A DNA stretch of 64,000 bases, taken from the NCBI RefSeq assembly GCF_027924605.1, contig NZ_AP027042.1:4565524-4629523 (forward strand). Reading direction: 5' to 3'. This document shows, one piece after another, positions 17,919-27,169 of this stretch. Numbering within the stretch: the first letter of the stretch is position 1; each line of letters starts with the position of its first letter. The notes beneath the pieces were generated by a model. It saw nothing but the letters and a program-made list of their open reading frames with translations, had not been told where the DNA came from and made no database searches. The position numbers were made by a program, and so were the translations under genes. The stretch is from Dyella sp. GSA-30. GTDB lineage: Bacteria; Pseudomonadota; Gammaproteobacteria; Xanthomonadales; Rhodanobacteraceae.

Positions 17919-18461
17919 CTAGTCAATCTCTCGCACAAAAATCCAGCCCTTGGTTGTCAAGAAATAGGCGCTGGCGGCGCCTTCTTCTTCGCCAAAATAA
18001 AACCCGTTACGCCGAGTCCTCAACGACGCCACTGCGCCCTGCTCCGGCGCAAAAGCGTAAGAATCCGTATGGTGATGGAACCCAGGGGGCGCGACGCTCA
18101 ATCGCATGTTTTCATATGGCCCATTCCAGGTGAGCAGAGAGCTCACCATATGGCCTTTACCCTGACTCACCACAGCAACGAGCCTGTATCCACCACCTTT
18201 TTTCGATGGCATAAGCAGCGCCCAATCGGCCTGACCGTCCGCATTGAAGTCTGCCAAGGTTACCAACAGGCATTGACGCCCGGTTTTTGCCTCAAGTTGG
18301 CGATCTTGTTCCTCGGTATCGGTGGCCACAGGAAGGCGCTCTTCTGGAAACCTTTGTACAAGGAGCCGACGGACCGTCTCCGGAATACTGCCGATACAAG
18401 GATCCGCAGAGGCAGACTGCGACACCAGGAGCAGCACGATCCCCAAAAGAAACGATCTCAT
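17919..18461 (-). CDS. secreted protein with an FG-GAP/EF-hand-like loop
   Basis: 180 residues with a signal peptide cleaved after S-A-S-A. The segment D-F-N-A-D-G-Q-A-D-W-A in the middle is the calcium-loop pattern of FG-GAP/VCBS repeats. Only one such unit is visible, so it is not a full beta-propeller. The function is unknown. It is followed after 21 bases by the 151-residue gene on the same strand. Confidence 0.65.
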   Translation of the reverse strand: MRSFLLGIVLLLVSQSASADPCIGSIPETVRRLLVQRFPEERLPVATDTEEQDRQLEAKTGRQCLLVTLADFNADGQADWALLMPSKKGGGYRLVAVVSQGKGHMVSSLLTWNGPYENMRLSVAPPGFHHHTDSYAFAPEQGAVASLRTRRNGFYFGEEEGAASAYFLTTKGWIFVREID

Positions 18462-18673
18462 TCCGCCTCCTTTTTACGCCCGCGACGAGCTTTATCTGAG
18501 CTTGACCGGTGGCTGTACGGACGGCAACGGCCCACGATACGTTTTACCCCTATGCCATGACCTTTGCCTGGCATGCACTCCATAGCGCCCGCTTTCCGCC
18601 CTACATAAGGCCCAGGTCGTCGCCTATCGTGGCTGTGTCGACACAAGCCTGATGACGCCATGCTGGTGACGCC

Positions 18674-18904
18674 ATGAAGAAACATCATTTGATCATCATC
18701 GGCTCGCTTATTGCCCCTGCCATCATCCCTGCGGCTTATATGACCGCCTCGCTGCTATTTTCCGGCTATCCGTTCGGCGCCCCGGGCCACCTCCACAAGT
18801 TCATCCTGGCTAGCGCGACCATCGCCGGCCTGAGCTATGCAGCCTGCGGCCTTGCGTATGCTTCTCTCGCACTGGTCTTTCTCGTATGGCGGCGCTTTTC
18901 GTAG
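18674..18904 (+). CDS. small two-helix membrane protein
   Basis: 76 residues with a Lys/His start and two hydrophobic helices (about 6-30 and 42-70), ending W-R-R-F-S. No family or ribosome-binding site is evident. The coding call rests on the hydrophobic pattern and an undisturbed frame. Confidence 0.4.
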   Translation: MKKHHLIIIGSLIAPAIIPAAYMTASLLFSGYPFGAPGHLHKFILASATIAGLSYAACGLAYASLALVFLVWRRFS

Positions 18905-18969
18905 CAGAGCACTTGGGCATATCGCCCCGCCCCGCCATAATGGCCGATTGCCTCACCCCTCTGATCCCC

Positions 18970-20367
18970 ATGCACATCGGCATCGATTTCGGCACCAGCT
19001 ACTCGGCGGCCGGCGCCATCGTCAACGGCAAGCTCACCCTGGTCCGTTTCGGCAATGCCGAGCAGTTCCGTACGGCTGTGTTCTTTCCGGAGCTGGTACC
19101 CGACCCCAACGACTTCGAGCTGACGCCCGATCTGCAGGCACAGCTCGAAGCGCAGCTGCGCCTGGCACGTACCCAGCACCGTCAGGAAGCTGCGGCAGCC
19201 AGCGCTCGCGGACAGCTCGCGGCAGCGCGAAGCGACGACGAGCTGAGGCGCGAAGCGCTGCGCGTGGTTCGCCGACAATGGATGGAAGACCAGACCCGCG
19301 AAGCGGTGGCGTCCGTTGCCAGCTTTCAGCATGCGCTGTTCGGCGAGGAAGCCGTGGAGGGTTATCTAGATAGCGGCGGCGGCAATCTGATCGAGTCACC
19401 CAAGTCCATGTTCGGTTACCGGCTCGATCCGCAGGTGCGCAAGGTGATCGTGCATATCGCCACGCATATCCTCGAGCACATCCGCCTTACTGCCAGCCGG
19501 CAGTTCGGTGCGCCGGTGCGCGGCGCGGTGATCGGTCGGCCAGTGGAGTTTCGCAGCTCGATGGGCGCCAAGGGTTCGGAACAAGCGATCGATATTCTGC
19601 GTGAAGCTGCCGCCATCGCCGGTTTCGACACGGTGAATTTTCTCGAAGAGCCCGCGGCTGCCGCGATGCACTATCACAAGAGTCTGGATACCCGGCAGCC
19701 CGCACTTATCGTGGACATCGGCGGCGGCACCACCGATGTGACCTTTGCCCAGCTCGGCGGCGACGAACACCCGCAGATCGTGCGTAATTGGGGCTTGCCC
19801 AAGGGCGGTACCGATCTCGATGTGGCCTTGAGCCTGCACAGCTTCATGCCGTTGCTGGGTAAAGACACAGTCCGCGTACCCCAGCATCAGTTCGTCGAAG
19901 CTGCCAGCGTGCACAACCTGCCCAAGCAGCGCGAGTTTCGCAAGCAGAACTATCGGTTGATTCCCGAGCCGTTCGGCTCACGCCTGCGTGCATTGCAGGA
20001 ACTGGGCGCCACCACCCGGCTCAACCAGCTTGCCGAGCGCACCAAGATCACCTTGAGCACCGAGGCAAACTACCAGGCCGACCTGGATTTCATCGAATCG
20101 AAGCTTGCCGCGGAAACCGACCGCGAAGATTTTGACGCAGCGATCGAGTCGTTTCTCCAGCAGCTCGAACGCACCCTTGGTACGGTGCGGAGCGACCTGG
20201 AGCAACTCCCCGATAGCGTCTTTCTTACCGGCGGCACGTCACGCTCGCCGCAAATTCGAGAGCGCGTGAAACAAAGCTTTCCCGAGATGCCGCTGGTACT
20301 GGGCGATCCGTCGCTGGGCGTAGTGTCGGGCTTGGCAGTGGCCGCCAGCGAAATGGACGACGCCTGA
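18970..20367 (+). CDS. yegD: Hsp70-family chaperone-like protein (YegD type)
   Basis: 465 residues with only the actin-like ATPase fold. G-I-D-F-G-T-S-Y-S-A (residues 4-13) is phosphate loop 1, V-D-I-G-G-G-T-T-D-V-T is phosphate loop 2, and F-L-T-G-G-T-S-R-S-P is the adenosine motif. An insert rich in Ala, Arg and Glu (about 55-110) resembles a coiled coil. Like E. coli YegD it lacks the usual substrate-binding domain. The start at 18970 begins directly with the beta-strand M-H-I-G-I-D. Confidence 0.88.
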   Translation: MHIGIDFGTSYSAAGAIVNGKLTLVRFGNAEQFRTAVFFPELVPDPNDFELTPDLQAQLEAQLRLARTQHRQEAAAASARGQLAAARSDDELRREALRVVRRQWMEDQTREAVASVASFQHALFGEEAVEGYLDSGGGNLIESPKSMFGYRLDPQVRKVIVHIATHILEHIRLTASRQFGAPVRGAVIGRPVEFRSSMGAKGSEQAIDILREAAAIAGFDTVNFLEEPAAAAMHYHKSLDTRQPALIVDIGGGTTDVTFAQLGGDEHPQIVRNWGLPKGGTDLDVALSLHSFMPLLGKDTVRVPQHQFVEAASVHNLPKQREFRKQNYRLIPEPFGSRLRALQELGATTRLNQLAERTKITLSTEANYQADLDFIESKLAAETDREDFDAAIESFLQQLERTLGTVRSDLEQLPDSVFLTGGTSRSPQIRERVKQSFPEMPLVLGDPSLGVVSGLAVAASEMDDA

Positions 20368-20454
20368 GTATCGCTTCCTAGTGCGTCGACTTTGCCGGAC
20401 AGCTCAAACCAGGTCGCGTATAGTCGCCAACCGGGGAAACTATCCGCGCATACG

Positions 20455-21900
20455 ATGCCGACAAACACCTTGACTGAATCGCAAGATCTGGCCAAAGGCA
20501 CTGCGGTTCTTGCGCGCGCCTTCGCCGCGGCGATAGTGACCATGCTGGCCGCGCTCGCCACACTGGCATGCGCCATGGCGATCGACCCGGAGCCAGGACC
20601 GGGCGTGCTGGCGATCGTGCTTTGCATGTCCTTTGCGCGCAGCCACCTGGATCACAACCTGCGTGGGCGGATCGAGGCCGCTATTGCGTTACCTGTCGTG
20701 GGCCTGGTGGTTACCGGAGTGGGGATGCTGCTTCACCGCGCTCCCTGGATCGGTGCGGGCGTATTTGTGACAGGCATCTTCGTATCGATCTGGATGCGGA
20801 AATTCGGACCCGACGCGCGACGCGCCGGCTCGCTTATCGCGTTGCCATTTATCGTCATTCTCACTACGCCTTATATCCCGACGAAGCATGTCAGCCACCT
20901 TGTTGCGGCCCTGGTTCCGATCGTCGTGGCGTTACTGGCCGTGTTCTGGGTGGCTGTATTTCAAGCGTTGGCGCGTCGGCTTCATATCCTGCCCCCGTTG
21001 CGGGAAGTCGCCGCGCCCATCCCGGCAGCAACGGCAAATGAGAGTTCGCTACATCCTTTGGCAAGCACACGCATGGCGCTGCAGATGGCCGTTGCGTTGG
21101 CCGTTTCGTTTGTCGTCGGGTATGTCTTTTTTGCCGAGCGCTGGGCCTGGATCGTGCTCACTGCATTCATCGTCAACAGCGGCAATCGCGGCCGCCTGGA
21201 TGTTGCCTATAAAAGCGTACTGCGCGTCGGTGGCGCTGCCGTCGGCACCGTGCTGGCTCTTGCCTTTACGCTGCATATCGGCGCTCACGATGTCACCACG
21301 GTCGCCTTGATTCTCGCCTCGATTTTCCTCGGCCTGTGGTTGCGCCCGCTCGGATACGCATGGTGGGCACTGTTCGTCACTCTGGCGCTGGCCCTTTTGC
21401 AGGGTTTCAACGGTTCGACTGCGCAAAACATCCTGTGGCCTCGCCTGGAAGAGATTGTCATCGGTGCCATCATTGGCGTGGTGTCCGCCTGGGCGGTGTA
21501 TCCAGTCAGATCCACCGCAGTCCTGCGTCGACGCATCGCCGATACGCTGGCAGCCTTGTCGGAGGCCGTCGATCCCGCCACACACGAACGCAGCGCGAAG
21601 GGTTTTGTCGCCGGACTTGCCGAGGTAGAGCAGGTCGCTCCGGCATTCAGGGCCAGCCGCCTTGCCACTCGGTGGCTCAAGCCGGTTCACCCTGCCGATT
21701 GGATCGATGTGCTCGCCGCATGTCGCGCCCCTGCCATCGCACTGATCGCAACGGGCCAGACCCCGGGGGCGGTGCGCAAAGCGGTCGGAGCCGCGCGCAA
21801 GGCTCTACGCGAGCCTGAAGGCTTGCTGCCTGCGCTGGAGGCCATGCGACGGTCGCTGATGGATATAGACTTGGCGCAACCACTCACGCCCCACGACTAG
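20455..21900 (+). CDS. FUSC-family inner-membrane transporter
   Basis: 481 residues with two groups of hydrophobic helices (about 25-160 and 215-340) separated by a soluble linker. A cytoplasmic C-terminal domain follows. The second group has R-M-A-L-Q-M-A and R-L-D-V-A-Y-K-S-V-L-R-V-G-G-A-A-V-G-T, typical of FUSC/aromatic-acid-exporter proteins (AaeB, YccS). No membrane-fusion partner is adjacent. ATG 20455 was preferred because residues upstream are polar. Confidence 0.8.
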   Translation: MPTNTLTESQDLAKGTAVLARAFAAAIVTMLAALATLACAMAIDPEPGPGVLAIVLCMSFARSHLDHNLRGRIEAAIALPVVGLVVTGVGMLLHRAPWIGAGVFVTGIFVSIWMRKFGPDARRAGSLIALPFIVILTTPYIPTKHVSHLVAALVPIVVALLAVFWVAVFQALARRLHILPPLREVAAPIPAATANESSLHPLASTRMALQMAVALAVSFVVGYVFFAERWAWIVLTAFIVNSGNRGRLDVAYKSVLRVGGAAVGTVLALAFTLHIGAHDVTTVALILASIFLGLWLRPLGYAWWALFVTLALALLQGFNGSTAQNILWPRLEEIVIGAIIGVVSAWAVYPVRSTAVLRRRIADTLAALSEAVDPATHERSAKGFVAGLAEVEQVAPAFRASRLATRWLKPVHPADWIDVLAACRAPAIALIATGQTPGAVRKAVGAARKALREPEGLLPALEAMRRSLMDIDLAQPLTPHD

Positions 21901-21918
21901 ACTCCAGGTCGACTTTCC

Positions 21919-22803
21919 ATGCCGTCACCTGATCCACGCCACCCGTCCGTCGAGCCGTTCTTTCACAAGGACACCGGCACGTTTACCTATGTCGTTCACC
22001 ATGCGAACTCGGCGGTGGTCATCGATCCGGTGCTCGACTACGACGCAGCGGCGGCAAGCACAAGCACCGCTTCTGTCGATCAGGTAGTCGCATTCGTTCG
22101 CGACCGGCAATTGAACGTGGCCTGGATTCTCGAAACCCATGCGCATGCTGATCACCTGAGTGCAGGGAGCTACCTGCGCGATACCTTCAACGCTCCATTG
22201 GCCATCGGGCGAAAGATCGTCAACGTCCAGGCGCACTTCAAACCCCTGTTCGATCTGGGCGACGAATTTCTGCCGGATGGTAGTCAGTTCGATCGTCTGC
22301 TCGACGATGACGATGCATTGATCGCTGGCGAGATGAATGTTCGCGTGATGGCCACGCCCGGCCACACCGATGATGGCCTCACCTATTTGATCGGCGATAC
22401 GGCCTTTATCGGCGACACGCTCTTCGCGCCCGATACCGGCACGGCACGCTGTGATTTTCCGGGTGGCGATGCGGCTTTGCTCTACCGCTCCATACAAAAG
22501 ATTCTTTCGCTGCCTGCGGACACACGCATCTTTCTCTGCCACGACTATCCTCCCCACGGGCGGGCCCAGGCACCGGAAAGTACGATCGCCGCGCAACGAG
22601 AGAGCAACGTGCACGTTGGGCGAAACATGGCGGAGAACCAGTTCGTCGCCATGCGACAAGCACGCGACGCCAGCCTCGCCGTTCCCAGGCTCATTCTTCC
22701 GGCTCTCCAAATAAATATTCGCGGCGGGCGCCTGCCCTCGTCCGATGCAAACGGTATCGCGTATCTCAGGCTGCCCCTGAACCAGATAAGACGCAAGACA
22801 TGA
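21919..22803 (+). CDS. metallo-beta-lactamase-fold protein, persulfide dioxygenase-like (ETHE1/Blh type)
   Basis: 294 residues. The metal motif T-H-A-H-A-D-H (about 74-80), the later G-H-T-D-D-G and I-G-D-T-L-F, and the C-terminal C-H-D-Y are the ETHE1/Blh set. These enzymes oxidise glutathione persulfide to sulfite using one iron. No rhodanese or BigR-like regulator is adjacent. The following gene overlaps its stop by 4 bases (ATGA). Confidence 0.85.
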   Translation: MPSPDPRHPSVEPFFHKDTGTFTYVVHHANSAVVIDPVLDYDAAAASTSTASVDQVVAFVRDRQLNVAWILETHAHADHLSAGSYLRDTFNAPLAIGRKIVNVQAHFKPLFDLGDEFLPDGSQFDRLLDDDDALIAGEMNVRVMATPGHTDDGLTYLIGDTAFIGDTLFAPDTGTARCDFPGGDAALLYRSIQKILSLPADTRIFLCHDYPPHGRAQAPESTIAAQRESNVHVGRNMAENQFVAMRQARDASLAVPRLILPALQINIRGGRLPSSDANGIAYLRLPLNQIRRKT

Positions 22804-23255
22804 CGACCTTTCCTCAGGCCGACTGCCTGGCGCACCTGGAGTCGCTTCGCACTGCGCCGATAACCGATACCTCGCTGCCCTCATGGCTTGCGCAAGCGCT
22901 TCCTCATGGGAACACCGATGGGAGCCTGCCAACCATCATCGATTGCCTTGTTCAATTACTGACGGCAAAGAAAGGAATGTGGCAGGCGGCGCTCGATACG
23001 GGGCTGGTCGCGGACGAGCTGCGGCGCTACCAGAAGTTCGCAAAGCCTGGCCAGCCATCGGCTCATATCGTCCAGCTCCGGCAACGGCAGGCTGCGGCCC
23101 GCCAAGCTTCCAGCATGGCGAGACAATCATTTATCAAGGCTGCTGCTGCATTCGTTCGCGAGGCCCATATCGACGTGCCACGGCCCCTGACACTCGAAGC
23201 GTTCGTCGCCCGCTGGATCGAGAACGTTATACCGACCTCAACTATTTCTGGCTAA
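22800..23255 (+). CDS. hypothetical protein coupled to the persulfide dioxygenase-like gene
   Basis: 151 residues, soluble and mainly helical. A central basic stretch is I-V-Q-L-R-Q-R-Q-A-A-A-R. No family was recognised. The ATGA overlap with the preceding stop implies translational coupling, so it may serve the same sulfur or redox process. That is inference only. Confidence 0.65.
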   Translation: MTTFPQADCLAHLESLRTAPITDTSLPSWLAQALPHGNTDGSLPTIIDCLVQLLTAKKGMWQAALDTGLVADELRRYQKFAKPGQPSAHIVQLRQRQAAARQASSMARQSFIKAAAAFVREAHIDVPRPLTLEAFVARWIENVIPTSTISG

Positions 23256-23464
23256 ACATTGAAATCCCTTGAAAGTCGGGCGTTCAACTAGCCCGAATCC
23301 CCATCCCTCCGATCTTGCATCTCTCTTTAAATGGGGAGGAATGTCTGTCTTTCGGGACGGACTCCCTATTGTCGGCACTTGTCGACCTGCCATGCCCCAC
23401 GTACTTTTTTGAACCAGCACTCTGGATCGACCGCCCGGCATATGGAATCCACAGGAGGGGCCGC

Positions 23465-24472
23465 ATGCCTCATCAACATGGCAAGTCCGCAAAAGCATCG
23501 GGAAAAACCACGCCAAAACACCCTTCGCCCAAACAGCGCAGGTATGAGGCACGCTACGACCGTACGCTCACCGCATCGCAGGGTAAGGCGGGCTCCTTTC
23601 GGGACAACGTGGTTGACAGCGTGTCCACCGGTAAATCGATCACCAAAGGTGCTTTCAGGTCACCCTCCAACCCTACACGTCGCGGCTTCAGCAGCGGCTA
23701 TCACGAATCCTATCTAGTTACGGATGCGGTCGATCAGCTGTCTCGGCGCAAGGTCGGCAACAAGCAGGGATTTTCGAGCCTGCCCAAAAACACCCGCGGT
23801 TACTGGAAGAAACATTCCGGCGCCAAATTCCCTGAAAAGGCCCTGCGTGCTGCCCTGAAAGCCGGCGACGGCGCAAGGACGGACACGGCACGCACCATCC
23901 TTAGCGCACCTCGCGGAGGTTCGGCCGGCCATTCGGGTTCAGGCGTGCATACCGGCTCGCAGTCCCAGGCCCATGACCTGCTGCGCGATCAATCGATACG
24001 CGCACTATCTGACCCAAAGATCAGTCCGGAAGCCCAAGGCGTGATTGCCGGTTTGACGACTGTCTGGTCGATAGCGCCCGGGAAGCATGCCAGCCGAGTG
24101 AAGAACGCGGCAAAGCTGAAGGATTCCTCCGCCAAGTCGAGCTGGGAAGAGGATCGCAACGAAGCAAAGCTCCGCGTCCGGCAGTCATTCCGCCAGCTGC
24201 CCAAAAAAGATCAAAAGCGCGTGCTCAAACACGAAGAGAACTTCTTCAAGAGCCTGGGCGATACCACCCGCAAGCGCTCCCGAAACGAACCTGGCTCACC
24301 GCTGCGCGAAACCGGTTCACGAAAAGGAAACGCCATTCATGGCGGCGACTATTTCGCTAAATCATCTAAATCATCTAGTTCGAAACGGCCGCGACTGGAC
24401 CCACCCTCCAAGGCCAGTCCAAGGGACACGGCGCTGTATATCACCGAACCTTTCCGCGTAAAGCGGCAATAA
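23465..24472 (+). CDS. very basic, probably disordered protein of unknown function with NLS-like motifs
   Basis: 335 residues, very rich in Lys, Arg, Ser and Gly with few hydrophobic stretches. No domain was recognised. Basic clusters occur near the N-terminus (S-P-K-Q-R-R-Y-E), at T-R-K-R-S-R-N-E-P and at S-S-K-R-P-R-L-D-P-P near the C-terminus. The last fits a monopartite nuclear localisation signal. A secreted host-directed effector or a nucleic-acid-binding protein are both possible. A perfect AGGAGGGG lies upstream. The longer frame adds 50 unlikely residues. Confidence 0.7.
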   Translation: MPHQHGKSAKASGKTTPKHPSPKQRRYEARYDRTLTASQGKAGSFRDNVVDSVSTGKSITKGAFRSPSNPTRRGFSSGYHESYLVTDAVDQLSRRKVGNKQGFSSLPKNTRGYWKKHSGAKFPEKALRAALKAGDGARTDTARTILSAPRGGSAGHSGSGVHTGSQSQAHDLLRDQSIRALSDPKISPEAQGVIAGLTTVWSIAPGKHASRVKNAAKLKDSSAKSSWEEDRNEAKLRVRQSFRQLPKKDQKRVLKHEENFFKSLGDTTRKRSRNEPGSPLRETGSRKGNAIHGGDYFAKSSKSSSSKRPRLDPPSKASPRDTALYITEPFRVKRQ

Positions 24473-24484
24473 TAAACGGCAGAG

Positions 24485-25888
24485 CTACACTGCCCGCTTC
24501 GCCAACTGCCCCAGCTGTTTAAGCGCCAGTTCCAGCCTCTCGTCCCACGGCAAGCCACAACAGAGCCGCATACAGTCGGTGTAGTCGCCACGGCTGGAAA
24601 ACAATACGCCGGGTGAGGTGCCGATACCTTTCGCAAGTGCGGCTTCGAACAGTGCACGACCGTCTCCACCATCTGGCAATTGCAGCCACAAAGACAAACC
24701 GCCCCGCGGTTCGCTGGCCCGGGTGCCAACGGGCCAGTGGCGGGCAATAGCTTCATGCAGACGTTGCGCGTTGTCAGCCAGCGTGCAGCGCAAACGACGA
24801 AGGTGCCGCTCAAGATCGTGCCGTTGCAGATAGTCGGCCATGGCCAGCTGGGGCAAGCTTGCGCAACCGACGCTGGAAAAATACTTGGCGCGTATCAACG
24901 CTTCGGTCCACGCACTACCGGCCAACCAGCCGACACGAAGACCGGGCGCCAGTATCTTGGAGAACGAACCGCAACTGATCACGATGCCCTGCTTGTCCCA
25001 GCGGCGCAGAGGCGATGGGCGCTGGCCGGACCAGGCAAGCTCGCCGTAGATATCGTCTTCGATGATGACGGTGCCATGCCGCGCACAGCTTTTCAGCAGT
25101 GCCTGTTTATCGGCATCGCTGGTCAGGCTGCCAAGCGGGTTGTTGAAGTTAGGTATGAGTATCGCTGCTCGTACCGTGTTCTGTTGCAACAGTTGTTCCA
25201 GACGAGCCACGTCGATGCCCTGCCCCGGAAGATTGGGCACCTCCAGCACCTTCAATTGCAACGCCGCTACCGCCTGCAAAATGCCGTGGTAAGTCGGCGT
25301 TTCAACGACGACGACATCGCCAGGCTTGGTGACGGTGCGCAGCGCCAGACTGATCGCCTCCATCGCACCGGCCGTGATGACAATCTCGTCCGGCGCCACC
25401 GCCGCACCGACCTGCGCGTAGCGCTGCGCGATCTGTCGGCGCAATACCAGATGACCTTGCGGCGGCGCGTAATCGAGCGACGCGGCTTGCCCATGCCGCA
25501 AACAACGTGACAGCGACGCGGACAATGCCGCCTGCGGCAGCAGCGATGGCGCGGGCGTCGCGCTGTGCAGCGGCAGCACATCGCTGCGCGCCAGCATATC
25601 CAGCACGTCCTGCAAGGCCGGGTTGCTGACCGTGCCGGGCACACGGCGGCGTGTCGATCTCACCACAGGCGGCTGAGGCATGGCCGCACGTACGAAATAT
25701 CCGGAACGCGGGCGCGCCACTGCCAACCCCTCCCGCTCCAATTGCAAACAGGCCTGTACAGCCGTGGCTACGCTGACGCCATGACCTTGAGCCAACTGGC
25801 GAATCGAGGGTAGCCGCTCCCCGGCGCTCAGCGCGCCTTGCGCGATCTGCTCCCGCAATTGCTCGGCCAACCGCTCGTAGAGAAGCAT
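24485..25888 (-). CDS. MocR-type regulator (GntR helix-turn-helix fused to class I aminotransferase)
   Basis: 467 residues. The N-terminal winged helix is L-Y-E-R-L-A-E-Q-L-R-E through L-P-S-I-R-Q-L-A to S-V-A-T-A-V-Q-A. An aminotransferase-fold domain follows with N-F-N-N-P-L-G and the PLP-lysine motif S-F-S-K-I-L-A-P-G-L-R-V-G. MocR proteins sense PLP or amino-acid ligands and usually control a neighbouring gene, here the divergent EamA transporter. The start at 25888 begins right at the HTH domain. Direct repeats in the gap are the likely operator. Confidence 0.92.
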   Translation of the reverse strand: MLLYERLAEQLREQIAQGALSAGERLPSIRQLAQGHGVSVATAVQACLQLEREGLAVARPRSGYFVRAAMPQPPVVRSTRRRVPGTVSNPALQDVLDMLARSDVLPLHSATPAPSLLPQAALSASLSRCLRHGQAASLDYAPPQGHLVLRRQIAQRYAQVGAAVAPDEIVITAGAMEAISLALRTVTKPGDVVVVETPTYHGILQAVAALQLKVLEVPNLPGQGIDVARLEQLLQQNTVRAAILIPNFNNPLGSLTSDADKQALLKSCARHGTVIIEDDIYGELAWSGQRPSPLRRWDKQGIVISCGSFSKILAPGLRVGWLAGSAWTEALIRAKYFSSVGCASLPQLAMADYLQRHDLERHLRRLRCTLADNAQRLHEAIARHWPVGTRASEPRGGLSLWLQLPDGGDGRALFEAALAKGIGTSPGVLFSSRGDYTDCMRLCCGLPWDERLELALKQLGQLAKRAV

Positions 25889-25901
25889 GAGCCCACCCCA
25901 T

Positions 25902-25945
25902 CTGTACTGGTCAAAATACATATTATCTGAATCTGTACCTGTCAA
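25902..25945 (+). promoter_or_regulatory. probable MocR operator: two direct repeats
   Basis: CTGTACTGGTCAA (25902-25914) and CTGTACCTGTCAA (25933-25945) are 31 bases apart start to start, about three helical turns. They lie in the 100-base gap between the divergent MocR and EamA genes. MocR-family dimers commonly bind direct repeats. An AT-rich TATTAT between them could be the transporter's -10. Confidence 0.55.
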
Positions 25946-25988
25946 GGCGACCTGCCTAGGCTGGGCTACCATCCCCAAGGAATACGTC

Positions 25989-26909
25989 ATGTCCCCTACC
26001 GCTGACCGTGGAGGCGCACGCACGGCGCTGTTCCAACTGTTGTTTGCCGAGCTGTTGATTGGATCGGTAGGCGTCTTTGTCCACGAAAGCGGGCAGGATC
26101 CGATTACGGCAGTGTTCTATCGATGCCTCTTCGGCGGACTCTTTCTATTGGGCTGGGGCCTCGCACGCGGCCATCTGAACGGCCTGCTATCGGACCGGAC
26201 GCTATTGCGCGGCGCGCTGATCAGCGGTGTATTGCTGGTGCTCAACTGGGTCGCGTTGTTTGCCGGCATGGCACGCTCGTCCATCGGCGTGGCCACGCTG
26301 GTCTATCACTTCTTTCCCTTTGTCATGCTGATCCTCGCCGCCTTGTTTCAGGGCGAACGAACACAGCCGGCCGATCTGTTGTGGACGCTGCTTGGCTTTG
26401 TGGGTGTCGCGTGCGCGGCTGACCCGGGACGCCTGTGGCACGATGCCGATGCGTCTTACCTCGTCGGTATCGGGCTCACCCTTTTGGGGGCGGTCCTGTG
26501 TGGCGCATCGCTGCTTATGTCCCGACAGATCGGCCGGCAGCGGCCGTTCGCACTGGTGATGATCCAGTGCTGGGTAGGCGTGGCGATGCTGGCGGGTTTC
26601 AGCAGCGGCGGCGTGTTTCACGCCGGCCCGCATTGGGCATGGCTGGTGGGGCTGGGCGTGATACACAGCGGCATCGTCTACGTGCTGTTCTATTCGTCGT
26701 ATCCGCGTTTGCCGGTGGTCACTATTGCGGTCGTCGCGTTCGTTTACCCGCTGGTGACGCTGATTCTCGATTATCTGATCTACGGGCACCGGCTGGTGCC
26801 GGTGCAACTGATGGGACTTGGGCTGATCGTGCTCAGTACGCTTGGGGTCAATCTGAAATGGCGCTTGTTCCAGTGGCGTGGTCGCCGGACCGGCGCTTCA
26901 CATACTTGA
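25989..26909 (+). CDS. EamA/DMT-superfamily transporter
   Basis: 306 residues with about ten hydrophobic helices in two EamA halves. Conserved pieces are Y-R-C-L-F-G-G-L-F-L in helix 2, L-N-W-V-A-L-F-A-G in helix 3 and V-A-F-V-Y-P-L-V-T in the second half. It probably exports an amino acid or related metabolite. Pairing with a divergent MocR regulator is a very common arrangement for this family. The start at 25989 is the first Met before the hydrophobic region. Confidence 0.88.
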   Translation: MSPTADRGGARTALFQLLFAELLIGSVGVFVHESGQDPITAVFYRCLFGGLFLLGWGLARGHLNGLLSDRTLLRGALISGVLLVLNWVALFAGMARSSIGVATLVYHFFPFVMLILAALFQGERTQPADLLWTLLGFVGVACAADPGRLWHDADASYLVGIGLTLLGAVLCGASLLMSRQIGRQRPFALVMIQCWVGVAMLAGFSSGGVFHAGPHWAWLVGLGVIHSGIVYVLFYSSYPRLPVVTIAVVAFVYPLVTLILDYLIYGHRLVPVQLMGLGLIVLSTLGVNLKWRLFQWRGRRTGASHT

Positions 26910-26986
26910 GTGCCGCAGGAGTTGCATCTGCCACGATTTACCTCGATACAATCGAAGGACGCAACTGAAGGAACACCTCCCTTACT

Positions 26987-27014
26987 CGTCATCCCGGCCT
27001 GCGCCGGGATGACG
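26987..27014. repeat. small palindromic repeat (CGTCATCCCGGC type)
   Basis: CGTCATCCCGGC, four bases and GCCGGGATGACG form a perfect 12-bp stem 77 bases after the EamA gene. The same core occurs twice in the larger inverted repeat at 53586-53696. Confidence 0.75.
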
Positions 27015-27169
27015 ATGATTTGAAGTTGTCGTCATGGCATAGCCACCGCCTTTCTTGCATCAAACTGACGGCGACGCAATATTTATCGCCCAACCCGACA
27101 GTCGCAAAAAATCGCAAGTCTCACTACAAGAACTTGCGATACCGTGCTCGCCTTTCCGCAGGGGGCTGC

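Noticed and set aside
23340-23400. Possible plant-inducible-promoter (PIP) box before the basic protein gene
   Set aside because: Only one TTCG-type half-site was found at useful spacing, so type III regulation cannot be supported.
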